Shown: positions 16,684 to 25,029 of the stretch, one piece after another | Layout of the letters: the number at the start of each line of letters is the position of its first letter | How positions within the stretch are numbered: the stretch's first letter is position 1 | Assembly: GCF_003957745.1 (NCBI RefSeq) | Contig: NZ_CP020373.1 | Coordinates: 3,767,501 to 3,831,500 of the forward strand | Reading direction: 5' to 3' | Source: Shewanella khirikhana | GTDB taxonomy: Bacteria > Pseudomonadota > Gammaproteobacteria > Enterobacterales > Shewanellaceae | Length of the DNA: 64,000 nt | Notes under the pieces: model-generated | Seen by the model: the letters and a program-made list of their open reading frames with translations, nothing else | Told to the model about the DNA's origin: nothing | Databases searched by the model: none | Translations under genes and position numbers: made by a program

Positions 16684-17889
16684 TTGACCAAGATAGCCAT
16701 TACCGACACAGGTTTTTGTACGCCGCTGGGTGCGGCTGCCACTGAGATCCTGCCTAGGCTGCTCGCCGGTGACAGCTCCGCCATGGTGCAAAGCGGCGAG
16801 CTGCTGGCGTCGGGCGCCACCCTGGTGGGTGAAGTCAGCACCCCGCTGCCGGCCATTCCGACGAACATGGCCAAGTTTGATTGTCGCAACAATCAGTTAC
16901 TGCTAAGCGCCGCCGAGCAGATCGCGCCCACAGTTGCCCGGGCTATCGCCAGTTTCGGCAAAGATCGCATCGGCGTGGTGCTCGGCACCTCCACCTCCGG
17001 CATTGCCAAGGGCGAAGAGGCCCTGGCCTACCACGCCGAGCACGGTGAGTTCCCCGCCGATTATCATTACTTTCAGCAGGAGCTTGGCAGCACCAGCGAC
17101 TTTCTGCGCCAGTACTTTGAACTCGATGGCCCCTGCTACACACTCTCTACCGCCTGCTCATCCAGCGCCAAGGTGTTTGCCAGCGCCAAGCGATTACTCA
17201 ATGCCAAGCTGTGCGACATGGTGATTGTGGGCGGCGTCGATAGTCTCTGTCGCCTCACAGTTAACGGCTTCGATGCGCTGGAGTCTGTCTCCAAAGGCCA
17301 CTGCAATCCCTTCAGTGCCAATCGCGATGGCATCAACATAGGTGAAGGCGCGGCGCTGTTTACCCTGGTTCGCGGCGACGGCCCGGTTTTGCTCAGCGGC
17401 TGCGGCGAGTCCGGCGATGCCCATCATATTTCAGCGCCTCATCCAGAAGGACGCGGCGCCATCGATGCCATGGGCGCAGCGCTCAAAGACGCAGGACTTA
17501 AGCCATCCGACATCGATTACATTAACCTGCACGGCACAGCTACGCCGAAAAATGACGCCATGGAGAGCCGCGCGGTTTGTGCCGTATTTGAAGGCCATTT
17601 GCCTCCCTGCAGCTCCACCAAGCCGCTTACCGGCCATGCCCTCGGCGCCGCCGGTGCCATTGAAGCGGCCTTTTGCGTGCTGCTGTTAAGCGAAGGCAAT
17701 CGCAGCCTGCCACCTCAGGTGTGGGACGGCATAGCCGACACCAACGACCCACAGCTGCCACTGGTGCCTATGCCTTCCAGCAAAAACCAGGCTGTCCAAG
17801 GCCCCATTCGCCATGTGATGAGCAACTCCTTTGCCTTTGGCGGCAGCAATGCCAGTTTGATTTTCAGCCGTGGAGGTCAGCATGACTGA
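16684..17889 (+). CDS. apeO: Beta-ketoacyl-ACP synthase (ApeO type)
   Basis: A KAS I/II-type ketosynthase of about 401 residues from TTG 16684, which is preceded by AGGAAG at 16671-16676. The frame is open further upstream (TTG 16627, ATG 16657), so the exact start is uncertain. The catalytic triad is complete: Cys in STACSSSAK (about residue 158), His in NLHGTATPKND and His in TGHALGAAG. It should do the chain extension, with the Cys-less ApeC-like protein as its length factor. It overlaps the next gene by 8 nt. Confidence 0.88.
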   Translation: MTKIAITDTGFCTPLGAAATEILPRLLAGDSSAMVQSGELLASGATLVGEVSTPLPAIPTNMAKFDCRNNQLLLSAAEQIAPTVARAIASFGKDRIGVVLGTSTSGIAKGEEALAYHAEHGEFPADYHYFQQELGSTSDFLRQYFELDGPCYTLSTACSSSAKVFASAKRLLNAKLCDMVIVGGVDSLCRLTVNGFDALESVSKGHCNPFSANRDGINIGEGAALFTLVRGDGPVLLSGCGESGDAHHISAPHPEGRGAIDAMGAALKDAGLKPSDIDYINLHGTATPKNDAMESRAVCAVFEGHLPPCSSTKPLTGHALGAAGAIEAAFCVLLLSEGNRSLPPQVWDGIADTNDPQLPLVPMPSSKNQAVQGPIRHVMSNSFAFGGSNASLIFSRGGQHD

Positions 17890-18385
17890 CAAGCTTTGGG
17901 ATGGCGCGCCGCTTTCCAGCATAGACGTGGAAACCTTTTTGCCCCATCGCCGCCCCATGGTGCTGATTGACGAGGTGCTGGAGCACGGTCACGATAGCCT
18001 GCTCACCGCCACCCATATCAGCAACGCGAGCCCCTATTTTAATGAGGCACTGGGCGGCGTGCCCAACTATGTGGGCATAGAGTATATGGCCCAGAGCATT
18101 GCGGCGCTCGCCGGGGTCGAAGCCACCCTGCGCGGCGAACCCATTCAGGTTGGTTTTTTGCTGGGGTCGCGCAAGCTGTCCATGCCGCTTGCGGTGTTTG
18201 CCAAAGGTGAAACTTACACCACTGAAGTGAAACGCCTTTATCAGGAAGACACCGGCCTTGCGGTATTCGACTGCCGCATTTTCCACGGCGCAACGCAAGT
18301 CGCCGAGGCCAACGTCAATGTGTTCCAGCCTCAGGACACAGACGCCTATATTCGTGAGAGCCAAGGCTCATCCACCAGTATCTAG
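17882..18385 (+). CDS. apeP: Hotdog dehydratase, 3-hydroxylacyl-ACP dehydratase-like (ApeP type)
   Basis: A 167-residue hotdog-fold protein of the ApeP/FabZ-related family. FLPHRRPMVLIDEVL and NYVGIEYMAQSIAAL are the family's conserved stretches. GGAGGT at 17872-17877 supports ATG 17882, inside the end of apeO. It is the likely dimer partner of the ApeI-type dehydratase earlier in the cluster. Confidence 0.85.
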   Translation: MTDKLWDGAPLSSIDVETFLPHRRPMVLIDEVLEHGHDSLLTATHISNASPYFNEALGGVPNYVGIEYMAQSIAALAGVEATLRGEPIQVGFLLGSRKLSMPLAVFAKGETYTTEVKRLYQEDTGLAVFDCRIFHGATQVAEANVNVFQPQDTDAYIRESQGSSTSI

Positions 18386-18400
18386 CACAGGAGCATAACA

Positions 18401-19126
18401 ATGACTAAAAGAGTCCTGGTGACAGGTTCCAGCCGCGGCATTGGCAAGGCCATTGCCCTGCGCCTTGCATCTCAAGGTTATGATATTGCAGTGCATTATC
18501 ACTCAAACCTGACCGCCGCCGAAGCAACATGCAGCGAGATTGCCGCCCTTGGCGTGAAGGTAAGCCTGCTTAAATTTGATGTGGCCGACCGCGCTGGCGT
18601 GCGCGCCGCCATTGAAGCCGATATCGATGCCAACGGCGCCTACTATGGCGTGGTACTCAATGCAGGCATCAACCGCGACACCGCCTTCCCGGCCATGACA
18701 GATGATGAGTGGGACAGCGTAATCCACACCAACCTCGATGGTTTTTACAACGTGGTGCAGCCCACTGTGATGCCGATGATCCAAAGCCGTAAGGGCGGAC
18801 GCATCATCACTTTGGCATCGGTATCCGGCATTGCCGGAAACCGTGGTCAGGTAAACTACAGTGCCTCCAAGGCGGGGCTCATCGGCGCCACCAAGGCGCT
18901 GTCACTGGAGCTCGCCAAGCGCAAGATCACCGTCAACTGCATCGCCCCCGGCCTGATTGAAACCGACATGGTGAGCGAGTTCCCCGCCGACATGGTCGAC
19001 CAGTTGGTGCCGATGCGCCGCATGGGCAAGCCGGAAGAAATCGCCGCACTGGCGGGATTTTTGATGTCCGATGATGCCGCCTACATCACCCGTCAGGTGA
19101 TTTCGGTGAACGGAGGCATGCTGTGA
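18401..19126 (+). CDS. apeQ: 3-oxoacyl-ACP reductase (ApeQ/FabG type)
   Basis: A 241-residue short-chain dehydrogenase. The NADPH-binding motif GSSRGIGKA is near residue 8, NAGINRD follows, and the catalytic YSASK has Tyr153 and Lys157, with the upstream Ser in ASVSG. It would reduce 3-oxoacyl-ACP in each polyene elongation cycle. GGAG precedes ATG 18401. It overlaps the next gene by 4 nt. Confidence 0.92.
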   Translation: MTKRVLVTGSSRGIGKAIALRLASQGYDIAVHYHSNLTAAEATCSEIAALGVKVSLLKFDVADRAGVRAAIEADIDANGAYYGVVLNAGINRDTAFPAMTDDEWDSVIHTNLDGFYNVVQPTVMPMIQSRKGGRIITLASVSGIAGNRGQVNYSASKAGLIGATKALSLELAKRKITVNCIAPGLIETDMVSEFPADMVDQLVPMRRMGKPEEIAALAGFLMSDDAAYITRQVISVNGGML

Positions 19127-20355
19127 GCCGCCGGGTTGTGGTCACAGGCTTTGGCGGCATCAGCAGCCTCGGCCATGACTGGTCATCGATTGCGGCAAGC
19201 CTCAAGGCCATGCAAAACAAGGTGGTACGCATGGATGAGTGGGACAGGTTCGATAACCTCAACACCCGCCTCGCCGCGCCCGTGACCGACTTTGCCGTGC
19301 CCGCCCACTACTCGCGCAAAAAAATCCGCTCCATGGGGCGGGTATCTTTGATGGCAACCCGGGCCAGTGAACTGGCGCTGGAAGATGCGGGCCTGCTTGG
19401 CCGCGACTTTCTGACCTCGGGTGAGGTGGGCATAGCCTATGGCTCGTCCACCGGCAGTACCGATCCCCTGGTTGGCTTTGGCCGCATGCTGGACAGCGGC
19501 GACATGTCCGGCATAGATGCCACCAGCTATATTCGCATGATGGCCCACACCACGGCAGTGAACGTGGGGGTGTATTTCGGTCTTCAGGGCCGCATTCATA
19601 CCACTTCCAGTGCCTGCACCTCCGGCAGTCAGGGCATAGGTTACGCCTATGAAGCCATCAAGTACGGTATGCAAACCGCCATGCTGGCCGGTGGCGGCGA
19701 AGAGCTGTGCGCCAGCGAAGCCGTGGTGTTCGACACCCTGTTTGCCACCAGCACCCGAAACGCCACCCCTGAGCTGACGCCGCGGCCATTTGATAAACAC
19801 AGAGACGGCCTGGTGATAGGTGAAGGTGCCTGCACCCTGGTGCTGGAGGAGCTTGAGCACGCCAAAGCACGCGGCGCCCATATTTATGCCGAACTCATTG
19901 GCTTTGGCACCAACAGCGACGGCCTGCACGTGACCCAGCCCAATGCGACCACCATGGAAGGGGCAATCCGTCTGGCGCTGAAAGATGCTGCGCTGGATGC
20001 CGATGCCATAGGCTATGTGAACGCCCACGGCACCGCAACCGACAGGGGCGATGTGGCCGAAACCCAAGCCACCGCCGCCGTGTTCGGCAGCCGTATGCCC
20101 ATTTCGTCGCTGAAGAGTTATACCGGCCACACCCTGGGCGCCTGCGGCGCACTGGAAGCCTGGTGCAGCATTATGATGATGAACGAAGGCTGGTTCGCGC
20201 CCACCATCAATCTTGAACAAATCGACCCCGACTGCGGCGAGCTCGACTACATTCGCGGCGACCTGCGCCAGCTTGATACCGATTATGTGATGAGCAATAA
20301 CTTCGCCTTCGGCGGTATCAACACCTCGCTGATTTTTAAGCGCTGGCAAGACTAA
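19123..20355 (+). CDS. apeR: Beta-ketoacyl-ACP synthase (ApeR type)
   Basis: A second full-length ketosynthase of 410 residues, starting at GTG 19123 within GTGA overlapping the reductase stop. The catalytic residues are Cys165 in SSACTSGSQG, His in NAHGTATDRGD and His in YTGHTLGACG. In aryl polyene systems ApeR is a stand-alone ketosynthase thought to act on early intermediates, with ApeO:ApeC doing extension. It is the last gene of the cluster and is followed 18 nt later by a strong terminator. Confidence 0.9.
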   Translation: MSRRVVVTGFGGISSLGHDWSSIAASLKAMQNKVVRMDEWDRFDNLNTRLAAPVTDFAVPAHYSRKKIRSMGRVSLMATRASELALEDAGLLGRDFLTSGEVGIAYGSSTGSTDPLVGFGRMLDSGDMSGIDATSYIRMMAHTTAVNVGVYFGLQGRIHTTSSACTSGSQGIGYAYEAIKYGMQTAMLAGGGEELCASEAVVFDTLFATSTRNATPELTPRPFDKHRDGLVIGEGACTLVLEELEHAKARGAHIYAELIGFGTNSDGLHVTQPNATTMEGAIRLALKDAALDADAIGYVNAHGTATDRGDVAETQATAAVFGSRMPISSLKSYTGHTLGACGALEAWCSIMMMNEGWFAPTINLEQIDPDCGELDYIRGDLRQLDTDYVMSNNFAFGGINTSLIFKRWQD

Positions 20356-20373
20356 GCCACTCTATCTGCCAAT

Positions 20374-20406
20374 AAAAACCGGAGCCTCAGTTGGCTCCGG
20401 TTTTTT
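20374..20406. terminator. Bidirectional terminator at the end of the APE cluster
   Basis: A 13-bp stem (AAAAACCGGAGCC / GGCTCCGGTTTTT) with a six-base loop, A-rich on the left and T-rich on the right. It would stop the APE transcript and also the converging HD-GYP gene. Confidence 0.9.
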
Positions 20407-20445
20407 ATTTGCGGCCATGGATTAGCGCCACTGCGCTTAAGCCGC

Positions 20446-21576
20446 TTAAGCTGCGTCGGTCAGGCGCCCCAGCACTTCTTCCACATCGGCGCGTGCCGCA
20501 ATCAGGGCTTCCACACAGCGGCCATCAAGCTTACCTGCTGCTGCCATACGTCTTAACTCATCAAAACAGCGCTCCAGCGGCCATGGCTGTTTGTAGGGCC
20601 GACTGCAACTTAAGGCATCGAAGATATCGGCCACTGTGACAATGCGTGCCTCGGTTGGGATTTGCATACCTTTGAGGCCTCTGGGATAGCCACTGCCATC
20701 GAGGTATTCGTGGTGGCAGGCAACAATATTGAGCATGATTTGCGAGTCCGGCAGGTGGCTCAAGCCAAAGTCGCCAAGAATTTTACGGATAATGCCCTCG
20801 CCTTTTTCCACATGGGTTTCCATTAGTTGCCGCTCTTCTGCCGTTAAAGGCCCGGGCTTGAGCAGCACCCGGTCGGGAATGCCAATTTTGCCCACATCGT
20901 GCAGCGGCGCAAACAGCGCAATATGTTCTATGTCCTCATCACTGAGCCCGGCATCCAAGGCGATCCCCTTGGCAATCAAGCGTGAATAGGCAGCCATGCG
21001 ATCCAGATGTGCGCCGGTTTCAAAATCCCGCAAATCGGCAAAATCCCTGGCCACCTGCGCCGACGCCAAAATAGTGCGCACCGCGGTAAATTCACTGGAG
21101 AGCGACATGTTGACCAAATTGGCATACAGCACCATGTCTCGCTGCATTTTGGCGTCAAAGGCGGCCGGACGGGAAGAATCAAAAAATAAAAAGCCGATAA
21201 ACAAGCCGTTGTCGTATAGGGGAATGGTGAAGGATGACAGGTAGCCCTGCTGCAACAGCCAGGCGGAATGCAGATTGTCCGGGCTGATGTTGGCCTGAAT
21301 ATCATCGATGGCGCGGCACTCACCCGAGTTGGCAATGTGACTGAGCGAGCGGCTCTCACTCAGGCGATACTGGTAACCGTGAATGGCATCGCCGCGGCGG
21401 GTACTGTTGATAAAAGTCTTCAGCAGATCACTGTGGGGGTCGTACAGGGCGAAGGCTATGCGATCGACATCCGGATACGCCTCCAGCAGTCGGTCGTGGA
21501 TCCGCGACAGTCGCTCAGTGGCATTGCTTCCCTGCTTCCACAGATATGCCGGGATGGCCTTGGTCGAATCAAACAT
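20446..21576 (-). CDS. GAF-like sensor HD-GYP cyclic-di-GMP phosphodiesterase
   Basis: A 376-residue protein starting at ATG 21576, with AGAGGA about 10 nt upstream; a TTG 30 nt earlier is less likely. The N-terminal half looks like a GAF sensor domain (FALYDPHSD, YGHIANSGE-like region). The C-terminal half is a complete HD-GYP domain: HDVGKIGIPD, LMETHVEKGE and HHEYLDGSGYPRGLKG. HD-GYP enzymes hydrolyse cyclic-di-GMP. No receiver domain is present, so input is probably a small ligand or redox cue. It is monocistronic and converges on the APE cluster. Confidence 0.88.
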   Translation of the reverse strand: MFDSTKAIPAYLWKQGSNATERLSRIHDRLLEAYPDVDRIAFALYDPHSDLLKTFINSTRRGDAIHGYQYRLSESRSLSHIANSGECRAIDDIQANISPDNLHSAWLLQQGYLSSFTIPLYDNGLFIGFLFFDSSRPAAFDAKMQRDMVLYANLVNMSLSSEFTAVRTILASAQVARDFADLRDFETGAHLDRMAAYSRLIAKGIALDAGLSDEDIEHIALFAPLHDVGKIGIPDRVLLKPGPLTAEERQLMETHVEKGEGIIRKILGDFGLSHLPDSQIMLNIVACHHEYLDGSGYPRGLKGMQIPTEARIVTVADIFDALSCSRPYKQPWPLERCFDELRRMAAAGKLDGRCVEALIAARADVEEVLGRLTDAA

Positions 21577-21737
21577 GCTTGCAAATCCTCTGCCTACCTT
21601 CGCCAATAACTGAGTTTAGGCTAAGGTACGACCATCGGCAGGGGAAATTCCCCAAAAGTCTATTGGGTCACAAATTTGCTTTTCAATTTGCATAAGATTA
21701 TTCTCAATAAACTTTTTCTAATTGAATCGAGGTTACC

Positions 21738-22055
21738 ATGTTGCAGTCCATGCTCGCCGGTTTGTCTGGCAGTGCCCTTCCGGCCCAATGCTGGGAATTG
21801 GTAAAAAATGGCGCCACCCTGGTGGATGTCAGGACCCCCGCCGAATTTGCCGAAGGCCACTTGCCCGGCGCCGTAAATATTCCGCTGGATACCCTCGAAA
21901 CCTGGGTTGCCACTCACACCAACAAGGCCGCGCCCATGGTGCTGTACTGCGGTGCAGGCATTCGTGCCCAGAAAGGCTGTGACATTCTGAGCGCCAACGG
22001 CTGCTGCAGCGTCATAAACGGCGGCTCACTGAAAGACTTGCTGGCTGGCGCCTGA
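21738..22055 (+). CDS. Single-domain rhodanese (sulfurtransferase)
   Basis: A 105-residue rhodanese domain with LVDVRTPAEFAEGHLPGAVNIP and the active-site loop CGAGIR (Cys71), into which persulfide sulfur would load. There is no signal peptide, so it is probably cytoplasmic. Length and motifs fit PspE/GlpE-like single-domain sulfurtransferases. It stands alone, with an A/T-rich upstream region at 21660-21730 that probably holds its promoter. Confidence 0.88.
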   Translation: MLQSMLAGLSGSALPAQCWELVKNGATLVDVRTPAEFAEGHLPGAVNIPLDTLETWVATHTNKAAPMVLYCGAGIRAQKGCDILSANGCCSVINGGSLKDLLAGA

Positions 22056-22074
22056 GGCCAACCAGGATATCGCG

Positions 22075-22362
22075 ATGGCCAAAGACAAGCCGACGCCACG
22101 TCCAGGCTTTGCGGTCAGTTCCGGCCGGGGGCAGGCAAGCCGCAAGGTGCGTTATGTGGAATACAGCCACAGCGCCGAGGGTTGCAGCCTGTGCCGACCT
22201 AATCCAGGCGATGAGATAAAAAATACCCCTTGCATCGAGCAAGGGGTGAAGGGTGCCGTCCTCACTGAGGATGGGGCTGATGATTCGACTGCCGATGCGG
22301 TAAAAGCCGCAACCGACAGGACAGTAGACGATTGTGAGGGCGACGACTCACCCTCAACATAA
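22075..22362 (+). CDS. Hypothetical small protein (doubtful)
   Basis: A 95-residue frame starting 19 nt after the rhodanese stop, with AGGA about 10 nt before its ATG. Residues 1-45 are basic and contain CSLC; the rest is acidic and low in complexity. The second half coincides with a minus-strand terminator (22212-22247), which casts doubt on at least the C-terminal part. I recognise no family. It may be a real short gene with a fortuitous tail, or noise. Confidence 0.35.
   Translation: MAKDKPTPRPGFAVSSGRGQASRKVRYVEYSHSAEGCSLCRPNPGDEIKNTPCIEQGVKGAVLTEDGADDSTADAVKAATDRTVDDCEGDDSPST
22212..22247 (-). terminator. Terminator downstream of azoR
   Basis: On the minus strand: a perfect 9-bp stem ACCCCTTGC / GCAAGGGGT with a five-base loop, followed by ATTTTTTATC. 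It lies about 120 nt after the azoR stop. Confidence 0.75.
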
Positions 22363-22365
22363 GAC

Positions 22366-22956
22366 TCAGCCAGCAATCGCCAGTTGGCTGCGTGCCTCGC
22401 TCAAACCTTTCTCGGCCGCTTCCGGGCCCATATTCAGTGCTTCGGCATACACGGCTTCCACCTCAGTAATCCCGATAAAGCCCAGTACCGTCTTCAGATA
22501 AGGCACCACGTGGTCAGAAGATGCATCCTTGTGCATACCGCCACGGGTCGCCACCACCAGGGCTTTTTTACCTGTGATAAGTCCAACCGGACCTTGCTCG
22601 GTGTAGCTGAAGGTAACACCGGCGCGGGCAACCAAATCAATCCAGTTTTTCAGCTGGGTTGGAATGCTGAAGTTATACATTGGCGCCGCCACTACCAGGG
22701 TGTCGTGGGCCTTGAGCTCATCGATAAGCGCGTTGGACAGACCAAGCACCTCGGCCTGACGTGGGCTCAGGTTGTCACCGCCCCTCAGACCAAAGGCGAT
22801 TTCGCCGTCCAGTACCGGCAGCGGCTCAGCGGCCAGATCCCGCACTGTCACCTCAACACCTGCACTGCGCTCCTTGGCAACCCACTCATCAATCAGACGG
22901 GCCGATTGGGAAAAGTCACCGAGAATGCTGGATTTAAGAACCAATACCTTTGTCAT
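22366..22956 (-). CDS. azoR: FMN-dependent NADH:quinone oxidoreductase / azoreductase
   Basis: A 196-residue flavodoxin-like protein beginning MTKVLVLKSSIL, the near-invariant AzoR N-terminus (E. coli AzoR is 201 residues). APMYNFSIPTQLKNWIDL is the FMN-binding and active-site stretch. ATG 22956 is preceded on its strand by GGAGG. It reduces quinones and azo compounds with NADH in the cytoplasm and protects against thiol-reactive electrophiles. Confidence 0.93.
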   Translation of the reverse strand: MTKVLVLKSSILGDFSQSARLIDEWVAKERSAGVEVTVRDLAAEPLPVLDGEIAFGLRGGDNLSPRQAEVLGLSNALIDELKAHDTLVVAAPMYNFSIPTQLKNWIDLVARAGVTFSYTEQGPVGLITGKKALVVATRGGMHKDASSDHVVPYLKTVLGFIGITEVEAVYAEALNMGPEAAEKGLSEARSQLAIAG

Positions 22957-23056
22957 AAAACCTCCGAAACCGGGAACTGCTCCCGCCAATTCATTTGATG
23001 ACGGCAAGTTTATTGGCCCACAAAAGCGAAAAAAAGCGGATAAAATCAGAAAAAAC

Positions 23057-23095
23057 GTTCTAAAAAATAGAAAAGCCAGTCACAGACTGGCTTTT
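23057..23095 (-). terminator. Terminator of the yihY-pip-dtd-yiiD operon
   Basis: An 11-bp stem AAAAGCCAGTC / GACTGGCTTTT with a 3-nt loop lies 23 nt after the yiiD-like stop. On the minus strand it continues CTATTTTTTAG, giving a good U-tract. Confidence 0.85.
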
Positions 23096-23117
23096 ATGGC
23101 ATACAAGATAGACAGGC

Positions 23118-23564
23118 TCAGTGGCCGGGCAGGCTGACGTAAAGCCCGCTGAAGCTGGCGCACAGGGTATCGCCGCAGATAAGCTCGACTGTCAGCAATT
23201 GCTTCACACGCTTACCGCCAGCCAGCGCGCTGAGATCCCCGCCCGGCCATCGCACCCGCGCCAGTGGCGCCGAGGTCACCGGAGCATGGTAGCGAATATT
23301 GGCGTCGGCCAGCACTATACTGCCCTCCACCCCTGCCTCGCGCTGCTTAAGCCACATCAGGCCCCAGCCGGTCAGTGTCATCAGGGTATAAATACTGCCG
23401 GCAAACATGGTCTGATGCAGGTTGATATTGGGCGCGAGCGGCGCTGAGACTTCAAACACATCGTCGGCAAAGCGGCGCGGACAAATCTGCATAAAGTCAC
23501 TGACGGGAATGGTGCTGTGCCAAGTGTCTTTCAACTCCTGCAGAAGGGTTTGTTCGGGCGTCAT
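23118..23564 (-). CDS. YiiD C-terminal-type thioesterase domain protein
   Basis: A 148-residue hotdog-like protein matching the C-terminal domain of E. coli YiiD (FabY), without the N-terminal acetyltransferase part. Conserved stretches are PLAPNINLHQTMFAGSIYTL and LADANIRYHAPV. It sits right after dtd, as yiiD does in E. coli, so the neighbourhood supports the call. A role in fatty-acid initiation or thioester hydrolysis is possible but not shown. Confidence 0.8.
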   Translation of the reverse strand: MTPEQTLLQELKDTWHSTIPVSDFMQICPRRFADDVFEVSAPLAPNINLHQTMFAGSIYTLMTLTGWGLMWLKQREAGVEGSIVLADANIRYHAPVTSAPLARVRWPGGDLSALAGGKRVKQLLTVELICGDTLCASFSGLYVSLPGH

Positions 23565-23566
23565 GG

Positions 23567-24004
23567 TTAAACCTGCAAATGGAAGGTCACAGGACCATCG
23601 TTGAGCAGCTCCACCTTCATATCGGCGGCAAAGCGGCCGGTTTGGGTGGGCACGCCCTGCTCACGGCAATGGGCGACAAATTCCTCGTACAGACGCTCGG
23701 CCTGCTCCGGCGTGCCGGCGCCAGAGAAACTTGGGCGCAGACCTCTGCCGGTATCGGCAGCCAGGGTAAATTGCGACACCACCAGCAAAGCGCCTCCCAC
23801 CTGAGAGACATTGAGATTCATCTTGCCGTTTTCGTCGGAAAAGACGCGGTAGTTCATCACCTTGTGCGCCAGCTTCTCAAGCTTGGCGCGGTCGTCCTGC
23901 TGCTCAACCCCCAGCAGCACCAGCAACCCCTGGTCGATGGCACCGGTGATTTCACCTTCCACAGTCACACTGGCGCGGCTCACCCGCTGTATCAAAGCAA
24001 TCAC
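23567..24004 (-). CDS. dtd: D-aminoacyl-tRNA deacylase
   Basis: A 145-residue DTD homologue, the usual length. The SQFTLAADT motif (cross-subunit active site) and the C-terminal NDGPVTF (Gly-cisPro loop) are both present. It hydrolyses D-amino acids and glycine mischarged on tRNA, keeping translation homochiral. It lies 2 nt before the yiiD-like gene in the same operon. Confidence 0.96.
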   Translation of the reverse strand: MIALIQRVSRASVTVEGEITGAIDQGLLVLLGVEQQDDRAKLEKLAHKVMNYRVFSDENGKMNLNVSQVGGALLVVSQFTLAADTGRGLRPSFSGAGTPEQAERLYEEFVAHCREQGVPTQTGRFAADMKVELLNDGPVTFHLQV

Positions 24005-24069
24005 AGATTAATCCTTAACGATGGAAAACCCGGCGATTGTGCCACAGGGGGACGACCTTTCCCAACGGC

Positions 24070-25029
24070 TTACTGATGCCAGACCGACAACATCCAGTTG
24101 CCTGCCTGCACCACCGCCTGATGCATGCGACTGTCGGCCAGTGAATGGTAGCCACCGTTCACCACCAGCAGTTCAAGGTCCTGTCCAAGCCGTGGCGCCA
24201 GCGCGGGATAGTCGTTCAGGACCTGCAGTGGGCACACCCAGTCACACTCTCCCTGCAGAATGCGGGTGTCGGCGCGAATGTCAGCTACGGCGCCAGTGAG
24301 CAGCGCATCGGCCTCGAAGTAGTAGGCCTTGGCATAGTGCAGTTCAATCATGGCCAGCACCCGCGAGCGCCAGTCCAGCGGCCCCAGCAATCGATTGCCG
24401 GGAAAGGCCAGCGTCAGCTCCCAATCCAGCCAGCGGCGAAACGCCCGCTCAGCCACGGCGGACTGGCCATGGGAAAACCCTTTGTGGAAATACTCGAACA
24501 GCAGCGGCAACCATCCCTTGATGGGGATACCGGCACTGAAGGCATCATATTCCTCGGCAAACAGTTTTGCCGCCCCGTCGGGTCCATAGAGCCAGGCCAT
24601 GCCAGCCAGGGAGGGAATAAACAGCCCCCAGTAGCTTTGCGCCACCACCCGCTGAGGATAGAGGCCGCTGTAGATAAGCCCCAGCGTGGCGCCGAAAGAG
24701 CCACCGGCAAGGCACCAGGCATCAATGCCCAAGGTTTCGCGCACCCGTTCAATATCGGCCAGCAGCAGGCTTAAGTTGTTGTTTTCCAGCGCGCCTCTTG
24801 GGCGGGACAGACCAGCGCCGCGCTGATCCAGCAGCAGAATGCGCCAGTGGCGGGCATCGAACAGCATGGCATCTTCGGGGCTGCAACCTGCGCCCGGACC
24901 GCCATGAAGATACAGCAGCGGCACCCCATTGGGATTGCCATATTCCGCCAGATACAGGCTGTGGCCGTTTGCCACGTCAATCCAGCGACTGCCAATCAGC
25001 GGCGGTGAGAACTTGTCGTTGAACGGCAT
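24070..25029 (-). CDS. pip: Proline iminopeptidase
   Basis: A 319-residue alpha/beta hydrolase of peptidase family S33. The oxyanion-region motif LHGGPGAGC, DQRGAGLSRP, and the nucleophile elbow GGSFGATLGLIY (Ser in GxSxG) are all present, and the catalytic His lies near the C-terminus (NGGYHSLAD). It releases N-terminal proline from peptides in the cytoplasm. Its ATG overlaps the yihY stop by one base. In E. coli yihY and dtd are adjacent, so pip appears inserted between them here. Confidence 0.93.
   Translation of the reverse strand: MPFNDKFSPPLIGSRWIDVANGHSLYLAEYGNPNGVPLLYLHGGPGAGCSPEDAMLFDARHWRILLLDQRGAGLSRPRGALENNNLSLLLADIERVRETLGIDAWCLAGGSFGATLGLIYSGLYPQRVVAQSYWGLFIPSLAGMAWLYGPDGAAKLFAEEYDAFSAGIPIKGWLPLLFEYFHKGFSHGQSAVAERAFRRWLDWELTLAFPGNRLLGPLDWRSRVLAMIELHYAKAYYFEADALLTGAVADIRADTRILQGECDWVCPLQVLNDYPALAPRLGQDLELLVVNGGYHSLADSRMHQAVVQAGNWMLSVWHQ

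Noticed and set aside
19183..20349. 388-residue minus-strand frame opposite the ApeR ketosynthase
   Set aside because: A shadow of the opposite strand in GC-rich codons; the plus strand encodes an intact ketosynthase with all catalytic residues.
21660..21737. Possible Fur box upstream of the rhodanese gene
   Set aside because: Only about 9 of 19 consensus positions fit by eye, and no iron-related gene follows.
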